Below are positions 18,556 through 26,079 of a DNA stretch of 64,000 nucleotides, in pieces. Numbering within the stretch: position 1 is the stretch's first letter; each line of letters begins with the position of its first letter. The notes below the pieces were generated by a model. That model was not told the origin of the DNA and did not search any database. It worked only from the letters and a program-made list of their open reading frames with translations. The translations under genes and the position numbers were made by a program. The DNA is from Mucilaginibacter arboris (GTDB lineage Bacteria; Bacteroidota; Bacteroidia; Sphingobacteriales; Sphingobacteriaceae), in the NCBI RefSeq assembly GCF_009754915.1, contig NZ_WPIK01000009.1, positions 62,001 to 126,000 on the forward strand, written 5' to 3'.

Positions 18556-18580
18556 ATGCTTCTTTTATCAGGGTAAAATA
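18556..18580 (-). repeat. Dispersed repeat after lepB
   Basis: ATGCTTCTTTTA, TCAGGG, TAAAATA, starting 7 bases after the lepB stop and about 60 bases after another copy inside lepB in the same orientation. Confidence 0.75.
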
Positions 18581-18622
18581 GTATTTAAAAAGCGTAAAAT
18601 TGATTGTAGAAAAGGTTGAAAT

Positions 18623-19744
18623 ATGAACGCAAATATCAGTGATGATGAGGCACTTTTTTTAAATGCTGAATTATTTAGGGACGCAGCTCAAGTAATTTTT
18701 TTAAGAGCTAGGGCTACAAATGTACACCCTGTTGCTGCATTAAAGTTTTTTAATGTAGGGATAATGAATGAAGCTATAGCTATCGAGTTATATTTAAAAT
18801 GCCTGATTTACATGAATTCTAATACTCATTACGGGAAGCATGAGTATCCAAAACTTTTCAAACGTTTATCTGAAGAGCATCAGCATAAGGTCACACTATA
18901 TTATGAACAGTTTCTTAATGAGAATCCGATAATTCCTATAATAAAAAAAGATCACCCTACTATTGATTTCTCGCTACCAGCAATTTTAAATGACTGTAAA
19001 GACGCATTCCAAAAACATCGATATGAACATGAATATGGCTCAAGTAATTATACGCTTTCAGATTTTGCTAGAGCACTTCATAAATTGATATTAGAATTAA
19101 AGACACATTTTAGTAAAATCCTTTCACCAGAAACATGTACAGTAACCCCAGACGCTGTTTTTCTAAGACACTTAGCAAATGGTCAACTTGTTGTTAGCGA
19201 CCTAACAGAAACAGCCCCCATTTTCTATAATGCAATGTGCTTTAGCTACACATCAGACCTTTTATTAGGCCGACAGAAATTTTCCGATTCCCCTGATGAA
19301 GTTAAATGGCATTTATGTTTACCTGTAATATGTAATCATGCATTTGCTATCGAGTTATTTCTTAAAATGATAATAACACTTGAAGGAAACGGTCCAGGTC
19401 TAGGACACGATTTAGAATTTCTATTCAATTTGTTAAATGAAAATACTCGATTGAAGATTACCGAATATTACGACGAACTAATTAAAGCTAATCCAAGGAC
19501 TTTGAAAATAGGGTCAACAACAAGCATTCCTTTGTCTGATTATAAACTTCCAACTGTACTACATGCTGCAAGAGGTTCAGTTGTTAGTTATCGATATGTG
19601 CATGAAAATCGTATGCAAATTTATGCGTTATTAGATTTTTTGTTTGCTATCAAACGCATTCTTTGGGAAATGAAGCATGATTTACCTGGATTTTTAGGCT
19701 TTAATGCCATTGAATTCTATCCACATGCCGCTATCATTAAATGA
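18623..19744 (+). CDS. Tandem HEPN-like protein
   Basis: 373 residues made of two related halves. Half 1 (about 10-150) has NEAIAIELYLKCLIYM, GKHEYPKLFKRL and HRYEHEYG. Half 2 (about 185-360) has NHAFAIELFLKMIITL, GHDLEFLFNLL and YRYVHENR at matching spacings. The pattern AIELxLK, then GHxLxxLF, then RYxHE is that of HEPN-superfamily helical domains, many of which are RNases or nucleotide-modifying toxins in defence and toxin systems. Assignment is by pattern, not search. The DNA is more AT-rich, with different codon use from lepB, suggesting acquisition. Confidence 0.55.
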   Translation: MNANISDDEALFLNAELFRDAAQVIFLRARATNVHPVAALKFFNVGIMNEAIAIELYLKCLIYMNSNTHYGKHEYPKLFKRLSEEHQHKVTLYYEQFLNENPIIPIIKKDHPTIDFSLPAILNDCKDAFQKHRYEHEYGSSNYTLSDFARALHKLILELKTHFSKILSPETCTVTPDAVFLRHLANGQLVVSDLTETAPIFYNAMCFSYTSDLLLGRQKFSDSPDEVKWHLCLPVICNHAFAIELFLKMIITLEGNGPGLGHDLEFLFNLLNENTRLKITEYYDELIKANPRTLKIGSTTSIPLSDYKLPTVLHAARGSVVSYRYVHENRMQIYALLDFLFAIKRILWEMKHDLPGFLGFNAIEFYPHAAIIK

Positions 19745-19957
19745 CAAAATAAGTCGCCAAATGTCATTGCTTCCAGTTTTTTTATAATCTATTACCAATC
19801 CTCCACCTTCAAATAATTCAGGCTCTTCCGTCGTACCAAAATTTATAATTTCAGCTCCTATTAAACCCTCTGGAACAGATTCAGATCTGGTAGGATCGAA
19901 GTAATGAGGCAACTTCGATATTACTTTTAAGAATTTGGGTTCTATTTCTACTGACAT
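19694..19957 (-). CDS. Small hypothetical protein (87 aa), antisense-overlapping
   Basis: 87 residues, acidic, no signal or membrane segment. Its 3' end overlaps the 3' end of the HEPN-like gene by 51 bases on the opposite strand. It reads as a plausible small globular protein (VISKLPHYFDP, GAEIINFGTTEEPELFEGGG, DIWRLILSFNDSGMWIEFN). The alternating hydrophobic pattern suggests a beta-rich immunity-like fold, which is only an impression. Family not recognised. Confidence 0.5.
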   Translation of the reverse strand: MSVEIEPKFLKVISKLPHYFDPTRSESVPEGLIGAEIINFGTTEEPELFEGGGLVIDYKKTGSNDIWRLILSFNDSGMWIEFNGIKA

Positions 19958-20067
19958 TCTTATATATCGGAAAAGTAACTATCCGCTAATGTAACATTAC
20001 GATTTAATAAACAATGGTTTCAACGTACTTAAGTAATTAAAGTTTCGTTTTCAATTTTTCGTTAGAA

Positions 20068-20496
20068 CTATCTAAACTCTACTAAAAATCCTTCTTTTTT
20101 AAAAATTGCCGTTATCTTCTTTTTACTACAAGTCATTTGTTTGGTAAAAATATAAACTTGCTTAGAAAAAGTTATTTTCTTTCTAGGTGCAAAGAATGAT
20201 TTTAATTGATCAAATAACGGTTTGTTTGTCGAATTTGATAGAGCTGTTCTATTATATCTACTTTGTTTAACGTAAGCAATCACACTTGACGTATAGTCTT
20301 TACTAAAGTTATTGAACAAAAAAGCAAAATGGAATTTATAGTCAGTGTTTACTCCCATAATCACTGGGATGATTAGATTAATTTCGTCGAAATCGTAACT
20401 CAAGGCATCTATTCTAAAATAGTAACCTGGGAAGTTGCTTTTCCAAACATCCAATAAATTGGTCACATTATTATTGTCGCTTTCGTAAAGATTCAA
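20068..20496 (-). CDS. Hypothetical protein (142 aa)
   Basis: 142 residues with a polar, Asn-rich start (MNLYESDNNNVTNLLDVWKS) and a Lys/Phe-rich C-terminal half. No signal peptide, membrane helix or known motif. Strongly AT-rich codon use (many AAA, TTT, ATT), like the neighbouring HEPN-like gene and unlike the flanking housekeeping genes. Probably part of the same acquired island. Function unknown. Confidence 0.45.
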   Translation of the reverse strand: MNLYESDNNNVTNLLDVWKSNFPGYYFRIDALSYDFDEINLIIPVIMGVNTDYKFHFAFLFNNFSKDYTSSVIAYVKQSRYNRTALSNSTNKPLFDQLKSFFAPRKKITFSKQVYIFTKQMTCSKKKITAIFKKEGFLVEFR

Positions 20497-20628
20497 TGAT
20501 TAGTTCCGTTTTTTAAATTTGGTTATAAATATAATTACTATAAGTATAAGCTCAACTCTAATCTCACCAACTCCCAATTGATAACGTTGCATAACTGTAG
20601 AATTGTTGCACAGGAAAGATAATCTACT

Positions 20629-20677
20629 GGTCGGGGTTTGTAACTCCAACCTTTGAGCTACGGATTTTTAATCCAAC
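20629..20677. repeat. Two small intergenic hairpins
   Basis: GGTCGGGGTTTG / TAACTCCAACC forms one imperfect hairpin and CGGATTTTTAATCC a second small one, in otherwise gene-free sequence (20497-20747) upstream of the toxin-antitoxin pair. Similar GGGGTT-type hairpins are common between genes in Bacteroidota. Confidence 0.35.
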
Positions 20678-20747
20678 GATACCAAATTTATTTTTAAATT
20701 TCACTTAAATTTTCTAAACCTTTAACAACAAAAAAATAAATTTCTTC

Positions 20748-20960
20748 ATGAGCACAACAGAAATCATTAAAGAAATACAAGCCTTGCCTGTCGAAAGCAG
20801 GTGGACTATTATTGAACAAACCTTACGTTCAATTAAAGAAGCAGGAAACCAGAACCTGTTGCAGGAAGCTGCAGAAAGCCTTTATCAAGATTATCGCACT
20901 GATAAAGAATTAACGGCTTTTACCGATTTAGATTTGGAAGGATTTTATGAAACAAGGTGA
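20748..20960 (+). CDS. Antitoxin of a MazF-type pair
   Basis: 70 residues, acidic and helical (TEIIKEIQALPVESRWTIIE, LQEAAESLYQDY). It matches the DUF2281-like or short helix antitoxins that precede MazF/PemK genes. Its 3' end overlaps the toxin start by 14 bases, the normal translational coupling for such pairs. Its C-terminal acidic tail (DKELTAFTDLDLEGFYE) would occupy the toxin groove. The toxin is frameshifted, so the antitoxin may be left without a partner. Confidence 0.72.
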   Translation: MSTTEIIKEIQALPVESRWTIIEQTLRSIKEAGNQNLLQEAAESLYQDYRTDKELTAFTDLDLEGFYETR

Positions 20961-21289
20961 AATCTGGTTAATCAGCCTTGATCCAACTATTGGTTCTGAA
21001 ATCAGGAAAACACGCCCTGCCATCATTGTAAATGATAACCAATTGAGCAAACTTCCTTTAAAAATAATTGTGCCTTTAACGGATTGGAAAGACCGTTATG
21101 CAATTGCTCCCTGGATGGTAAAGATTGATCCTGACAAGCAACAATTTGTCTAAAACTTCTGCTGCTGATTGTTTTCAGGTAAGATGTGTAGCAGAAGAAC
21201 GGTTTATTAAAAGCATAGGAAATGTTACTGATAAGCAGTTAGCAGAAATTCAGTTAGCTTTTACAAAAGTTTTTTCTATTAGAATTTAG
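20947..21289 (+). pseudogene. MazF/PemK-type mRNA interferase, frameshifted
   Basis: The first frame gives 68 residues with the MazF start KQGEIWLISLDPTIGSEIRK, TRPAIIVNDNQ and the PLTDW segment, then stops at 21151. The +1 frame continues from about 21140 with NLSKTSAADCFQVRCVAEER, exactly the expected MazF continuation, through to a stop at 21287. One extra base in the GACAAGCAACAATTT region explains this. The conserved Arg and the later Thr/Ser-rich catalytic strand are thereby split between frames. Probably an inactive toxin, unless a sequencing error. Confidence 0.75.
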
Positions 21290-21298
21290 CAGGATAAT

Positions 21299-22381
21299 TT
21301 AATTTTCATTCAACTTTTCAACACCCAACTTCTCCGCCAACTCATTTAAATCCTGAGCAACAGCATCAACCAAAGGAATACCATTTACTTTACGATCCCG
21401 TTCAGCTTCCAGTTCAGGTTCGCCGGGAATAATTACTTTTTGATTTGGATGAATAGGATTGGCTGATTTAAAACGTTTAATCCAGTTATCCAAATGATGT
21501 TTAAAATCATTAACCGGACGGAAACCATCTATACGCATCGCACCTAAAAAATGACCAATGCCAGTACCAACCGGATTTGGGGCAGGATCCAAATAAGCCA
21601 CAAAAGGCGGAACCCAAGGCCCATAATTAGCGCCGGAAAGCACGGCAGAAAGTATATCAACCGTAGCACTCAAACCAAAACCTTTATGGCTGCCATGTTC
21701 GCGGTCGCTGCCTAAAGGAAGCAAAGAACCGCCGGACTTTAAAGCATGAGGATCAGTTGTAAAATCGCCGTTTTCATCCTGGATCCAGCCTTCCGGTACC
21801 GATTTGCCGGCACGTTGTGCTATTTCTAATTTGCCGTTTGCTGCTGCTGAAGTTGCCATATCTACAATTAGCGGTGGGTATTTTCCTGCGGGAAAAGCAT
21901 AACACATCGGATTGGTTCCAAGCATTCTTTCATTAGAAAAAGTTGGCGCAACCAGCGGACTTGCGTTAGTCATGGCAAAACCAATCATGTCTTTTTCAAC
22001 TGCCATTAAAGCATGATAACCGGCAATACCAAAATGATTAGAATTACGAACAGAAACCCAGCCTGAACCATATTTTTCTGCTTTTTCGATTGCAACTTGC
22101 ATGGCAAAAGGGGCAACAACCAAACCCAAACCGGCATCACCATCTACGGTTGCTGTTGTTGGTGTTTCATGGACAATCTGGATATTTGGTGTTGGGTTGA
22201 TACGTTTTTTCTCCCATAAACGCACGTAACCACTTAAACGGGCAACACCATGCGAATCAATTCCGCGCAAATCAGATTTTAATAAAATATCAGCAGCCAG
22301 CTTTGCATGTTGTTTGCTGCAACCTATTTTTAGAAAAATCTGTTCCGTAAAAGTTCGGAGGGATGCTTCTTTTATCAGCAT
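21299..22381 (-). CDS. Ldh-family NAD(P)-dependent dehydrogenase (malate/L-lactate type)
   Basis: 360 residues of the Ldh/YlbC-type malate/L-lactate/ureidoglycolate dehydrogenase family. Visible motifs are LRGIDSHGVARLSGY (catalytic His region), VRNSNHFGIAGYHAL, ATSAAANGK and GSHKGFGLSATVDILSAVLSG. It reduces a 2-oxoacid with NAD(P)H or does the reverse; substrate is uncertain. The ATG and first seven codons (MLIKEAS) coincide with a dispersed-repeat copy. Homology to the family begins just after, so this start is plausible. Confidence 0.88.
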   Translation of the reverse strand: MLIKEASLRTFTEQIFLKIGCSKQHAKLAADILLKSDLRGIDSHGVARLSGYVRLWEKKRINPTPNIQIVHETPTTATVDGDAGLGLVVAPFAMQVAIEKAEKYGSGWVSVRNSNHFGIAGYHALMAVEKDMIGFAMTNASPLVAPTFSNERMLGTNPMCYAFPAGKYPPLIVDMATSAAANGKLEIAQRAGKSVPEGWIQDENGDFTTDPHALKSGGSLLPLGSDREHGSHKGFGLSATVDILSAVLSGANYGPWVPPFVAYLDPAPNPVGTGIGHFLGAMRIDGFRPVNDFKHHLDNWIKRFKSANPIHPNQKVIIPGEPELEAERDRKVNGIPLVDAVAQDLNELAEKLGVEKLNEN

Positions 22382-22390
22382 AAAATTGGT
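22363..22390 (-). repeat. Dispersed repeat spanning the Ldh start codon
   Basis: On the minus strand: CCAATTTTA, then TGCTGA, then TAAAAGAAGCAT. The ATG of the Ldh gene is formed by the spacer and its left flank (TTTATGCTGA). Confidence 0.8.
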
Positions 22391-22404
22391 GTTATAATTA
22401 TGCT

Positions 22405-22518
22405 GTCATTTCTAAGCTTGTTTTGTCATCCCGACGATAGGAGGGATCTTCATCAAAGCGTTAAATTTATAATTCGATGAAGATTTCTCCCGTTGGTCGA
22501 AATGACAGGGCAACGAAA
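22405..22518. repeat. GTCATCCCGACG-type palindromic repeat
   Basis: The left arm has GTCATCCCGACGATAGGAGG followed by GATCTTCATC. The right arm, read in reverse, has GTCATTTCGACCAACGGGAG followed by AAATCTTCATC. The arms form an imperfect hairpin of about 100 bases. From memory, this kind of sequence recurs in many Bacteroidota intergenic regions. Confidence 0.7.
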
Positions 22519-22527
22519 TGACAATAC

Positions 22528-24123
22528 TTATTCTGTTAAAATGGTAAATTTAAAATCCAACGGTTTGAAATGCTTCACAAGTTGATTAATTAATTCCGGT
22601 CCTTGCTTTACGTAAAACAAGCCAAAATTTTCATTCCGTTCCTGCAAATTTCCTCCCGGAAATAATTCATTTTTAACCTGATCGATTTGGTTTAAACGTG
22701 TTTCGTAATTGCGTTTCTCGGCTTTAACCAGCTTTTTTTCCAGGTTAAAAACAGCATGCTCTAATCTTTTTTGAATGGCTTCTGTGGACGGGACTAATGT
22801 CGGGTCGATCTTGCTGTTCTGCAGTTTCATCCGTTCAAAAACCTGGCTTAATTCCTGCCATTCCTGTTTTAGTTGCAGTTGGTTCTGGCTGTTTGCCTTG
22901 ATCCAATCAGTTTTTAAAATATCTGTACCCTGAAAAAAATCTGGAAGTGTTAAACCCATTTTTTCCACTTTTTCCACCGCTCTTTTGCTCACAATCAAAC
23001 CTGAATTCCGTAAAATCAAAATCGGGAAATCAATTCCGTAAAACTCAAAATTTGCTTTCAGTTCCAGCCAGTAAACCACTTCTGCACCGCCGCCAATGTA
23101 AGCGATATTTGGTAAAATTACTTCCTGATAAAGCGGCCGCATCACTACATTCGGACTAAATCTTTCTGGAAAACTTGCAATTTCCGCTTTCAGTTCTTCT
23201 TCCGAAAAAGCAGTTTCTGTATTTAAAACTTTATATTGATTATCTTCAAAAACGATACGCTCACGTACTTCGTTTAACAGGTAAAAAAAGTTAATTTCCC
23301 GTGGATTTACCTGGATGTGTATGCCCAGTTCTTCCAGTTTTTTATTTGTTGCCGAAATGTTTTTGAAGCTATTTTGGTTAATTATATCTTCCTCAATAAT
23401 CGGCGCAAATTCCTGTTTCAAACGTGAGTCATCAGCATCTAAAATCACCAATCCAAATTTGCTGAACAATGAATTAACCAAATAACGCGTTGCATCAGCT
23501 AATTTTTCAAATTTGGTATAAGCTGTTTCGACTAATTTTGAAAGTTCTTCTGCATGATTTTCGATACCTAAAACACCTTTATATTGATTTAAAGCTTCAC
23601 GGATTCCTTTGGTTAAAATCCTTCCGGTTGCGCCAGAAACTTCTTCGTTCCAGGCAACTTTTTTGCCGCCGATCTGCGTATGGTTGATCTCCGCAAAATC
23701 ATGATCTTCCGAGGCCATCCAGTAAACCGGAACGAAGTTTTTATCGGGAAATTCAGATTTTAAATCTTTTGCGAGGTTAATTGCCGTAACAATCTTGAAA
23801 ATAAAGTATAGCGGACCGGTAAAAATATTGAGCTGATGCCCGGTTGTAACGGTAAAAGTGTTTTCCTGTTTGAGCAGCGAAAGGTTGTTAAGCGTTAATT
23901 CTGATACTTCTTTTACCGGTAGTTTTTCGTATTGTGCATTTAAAGCTTCCGTCAAAATGCTTCTTTTACAGGTGTTTTTTTTATGTTGAAGCAATTGCCG
24001 GAAGCCATCAAAATCAGGACAGTAACTATAAAAAGGTTTTAAGGCTGCATCGTTTTTTAGGTAAAGGATAACGGTTGGAGAAAAACTATTGGTTGACTGA
24101 TAATCGATATAAGTTGCATCCAT
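22528..24123 (-). CDS. bshC: Bacillithiol biosynthesis cysteine-adding enzyme BshC
   Basis: About 531 residues from ATG at 24123 (MDATYIDYQSTNSFSPTV), the standard BshC opening; an in-frame ATG 24 bases earlier lies inside the rimO 3' end. It adds cysteine to glucosaminyl-malate in the last step of bacillithiol synthesis. Motifs: VTTGHQLNIFTGPLYFIFK near residue 95, VYWMASEDHDFAEIN, and a C-terminal coiled coil (about 430-480, LEHAVFNLEKKLVKAEK). It starts one base downstream of the rimO stop. Two dispersed-word copies lie inside (23904, 23957). Confidence 0.95.
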   Translation of the reverse strand: MDATYIDYQSTNSFSPTVILYLKNDAALKPFYSYCPDFDGFRQLLQHKKNTCKRSILTEALNAQYEKLPVKEVSELTLNNLSLLKQENTFTVTTGHQLNIFTGPLYFIFKIVTAINLAKDLKSEFPDKNFVPVYWMASEDHDFAEINHTQIGGKKVAWNEEVSGATGRILTKGIREALNQYKGVLGIENHAEELSKLVETAYTKFEKLADATRYLVNSLFSKFGLVILDADDSRLKQEFAPIIEEDIINQNSFKNISATNKKLEELGIHIQVNPREINFFYLLNEVRERIVFEDNQYKVLNTETAFSEEELKAEIASFPERFSPNVVMRPLYQEVILPNIAYIGGGAEVVYWLELKANFEFYGIDFPILILRNSGLIVSKRAVEKVEKMGLTLPDFFQGTDILKTDWIKANSQNQLQLKQEWQELSQVFERMKLQNSKIDPTLVPSTEAIQKRLEHAVFNLEKKLVKAEKRNYETRLNQIDQVKNELFPGGNLQERNENFGLFYVKQGPELINQLVKHFKPLDFKFTILTE

Positions 24124-24124
24124 T

Positions 24125-25495
24125 TTACAGATAGTTGGGCCCGGCAAAGCTTAAGCTGGCTTCCTGCTGAACGATTTTTCCATATAAGTCAAAATCTTCT
24201 GCCGAATCAATTTTTACCTGTACAAAACTTCCCGGAGTGGCATATTGTTCGCGTGCATCGATCAAAACCTCGTTATCTACTTCCGGCGAATCGAATTCTG
24301 TCCGTCCAACTAAGAACTCACCTTCAATTTTATCGATCAAAACTTTAAAAGTTTCTCCAACTTTCTGATGATTTTTTTCGTGGGAAATTAACTGCTGCAC
24401 TTCCATGATCGCTTCAGAACGTTCCTGTTTTATTGCTTCCGGAACATCGTCAACCAAATCATAAGCATGTGTTTTTTCTTCATGCGAATATGTAAAACAA
24501 CCTAAGCGGTCAAATTTGGTATCCATCACCCATTGCTGCATTTCTTCAAAATCCTGCTGCGTTTCGCCCGGATAACCGGTAATTAAAGTCGTTCGCAAAG
24601 CAATTCCTGGAACTTTATCACGGATTTGATTGACTACATCAATTGTTTTTTGTTTAGTGATGCCGCGGCGCATCGAACGCAGCATATTATCGGTAATATG
24701 TTGTAACGGCATATCGAGGTAATTGCAAATATTGCTGCGCTCGTTCATTACATCCAGAATTTCCATCGGGAAACCAGAAGGATAAGCGTATTGCAAACGG
24801 ATCCATTCGATACCTTCTACATCAGAAATTCTTCGTAATAATTCATTGAGGTTACGTTTTCCGTACAAGTCCAAACCGTAATAGGTTAAATCCTGTGCAA
24901 TCATAATCAGTTCTTTCGTTCCGTTTGCAGCCAATTTTTTTGCCTGTAAAACAAGCTCTTCCATTGGTGTAGAAACATGTTTGCCACGCATTAACGGAAT
25001 GGCACAAAAGGAGCATGGACGGTTACAACCTTCAGCAATTTTAAAATAAGCAAAGTGGGAAGGCGTGGTTAACAAGCGCTCGCCCAATAATTCGTATTTA
25101 TAATCTGCGCCAATATTTTGCAAAATATCCTGCAGATTATTGGTGCCAAAAAAAGCATCAACATTTGGCAGTTCTGCTTCCAGTTCAGGTTTGTAGCGCT
25201 CGGAAAGGCAGCCCGTAACAATCACTTTTCCAACTTTTCCCTGTTCTTTCAGTTCACTAAATTGGAGGATCGTATCAATGGATTCCTGCTTGGCATTATC
25301 AATAAAACCGCAGGTATTGATCACCACAATATCATTGCGGCCAACTTTTTCACTCTCATGCACTACATCAAAATAATTGCCTTTCAGCTGGCCCATTAAG
25401 AGTTCGGAATCGTATATGTTTTTAGAACAACCTAAAGTAACTACGTTTACACGTGGTTTTTTAATATTGGTTATAGTGGATATTTTCGTTTTCAA
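24125..25495 (-). CDS. rimO: Ribosomal protein S12 methylthiotransferase RimO
   Basis: About 456 residues. Radical-SAM methylthiotransferase: N-terminal UPF0004 domain with VVTLGCSKNIYDSELLM, a second Cys at NTCGFI and a third at VTGCLSER; radical SAM Cys motif CNRPCSFCAIP; C-terminal TRAM domain. It modifies Asp of ribosomal protein S12. No ATG lies at the expected N-terminus. TTG at 25495 gives (M)KTKIST before KPRVNVVTLGC, fitting relatives, whereas ATG at 25552 would overlap the RelE-like gene by 47 bases. Confidence 0.93.
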   Translation of the reverse strand: MKTKISTITNIKKPRVNVVTLGCSKNIYDSELLMGQLKGNYFDVVHESEKVGRNDIVVINTCGFIDNAKQESIDTILQFSELKEQGKVGKVIVTGCLSERYKPELEAELPNVDAFFGTNNLQDILQNIGADYKYELLGERLLTTPSHFAYFKIAEGCNRPCSFCAIPLMRGKHVSTPMEELVLQAKKLAANGTKELIMIAQDLTYYGLDLYGKRNLNELLRRISDVEGIEWIRLQYAYPSGFPMEILDVMNERSNICNYLDMPLQHITDNMLRSMRRGITKQKTIDVVNQIRDKVPGIALRTTLITGYPGETQQDFEEMQQWVMDTKFDRLGCFTYSHEEKTHAYDLVDDVPEAIKQERSEAIMEVQQLISHEKNHQKVGETFKVLIDKIEGEFLVGRTEFDSPEVDNEVLIDAREQYATPGSFVQVKIDSAEDFDLYGKIVQQEASLSFAGPNYL

Positions 25496-25505
25496 AAATC
25501 TGTAA

Positions 25506-25778
25506 TTAAGGAAATAAATTGTAAATGTCTTTGCGATGAAGAATCCGTTCAAAAACTAAATTTTGGTTTTCAATTTTTAAACCAATTCTGTAATCGCCAA
25601 CCCTGATCCGGAAATATAATTCGTAGCCCTGAAGTTTCTTTAAGTTTTTTATTTCTGATAAATGCTCGTAAGCAGGAATTTCCTGAAACACTAATTTTTC
25701 AACTTTAATTCGTTGTTTGGAAGGAAGCAAAGCTAAATCTTTCAGAAATTTCTTGTTATAAATTACATTTACCGGCAC
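25506..25778 (-). CDS. RelE/ParE-type toxin
   Basis: 90 residues, the normal length. VIYNKKFLKDLALLPSKQRI, then LSEIKNLKKLQGYELYFRIR, VGDYRIGLKIENQNLVFERI and LHRKDIYNLFP match the RelE/ParE fold with its late Arg, Arg and Tyr candidates (YRIG, HRKDIY). RelE-type members cut ribosome-bound mRNA and ParE-type members poison gyrase; I cannot tell which this is. It follows its antitoxin by one base. Confidence 0.88.
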   Translation of the reverse strand: MPVNVIYNKKFLKDLALLPSKQRIKVEKLVFQEIPAYEHLSEIKNLKKLQGYELYFRIRVGDYRIGLKIENQNLVFERILHRKDIYNLFP

Positions 25779-25779
25779 T

Positions 25780-25998
25780 TTATTTTGCTTTTTCTAAAGT
25801 TTGGTAATAAGCAGTTGCATCTTCCAGACTTAAATTTTCTGCCGGATCATTTTCTTGCATAGCTTTCATCAAGGCAAAATCTTCTTTCTCTGATTCAGTC
25901 AAAATATGCGTTTCAAGACCCATCTTTTGAGCCAGGTATTGCAATAAATCCAGGTCTTTTTTATTGTTAGGATGAATAACGATACTTTCCATAATCAT
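25780..25998 (-). CDS. Antitoxin of the RelE/ParE-type pair
   Basis: 72 residues (or 70 from the internal Met). It begins with a strand IVIHPNNKKDLDLLQYLAQK, then an acidic region SEKEDFALMKAMQENDP and an AYYQTLEKAK end. DUF2683-like short antitoxins have this form. It sits directly upstream of the RelE-like toxin on the same strand, so the pair forms a two-gene unit inserted between ftsY and rimO. Confidence 0.75.
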   Translation of the reverse strand: MIMESIVIHPNNKKDLDLLQYLAQKMGLETHILTESEKEDFALMKAMQENDPAENLSLEDATAYYQTLEKAK

Positions 25999-26079
25999 AA
26001 AATTACGATTAATTATGATAGAACTTATAGTTGAAGCGCCATATAAGCCATAAACAGGAACTCTTTAAAATTTGATGAC

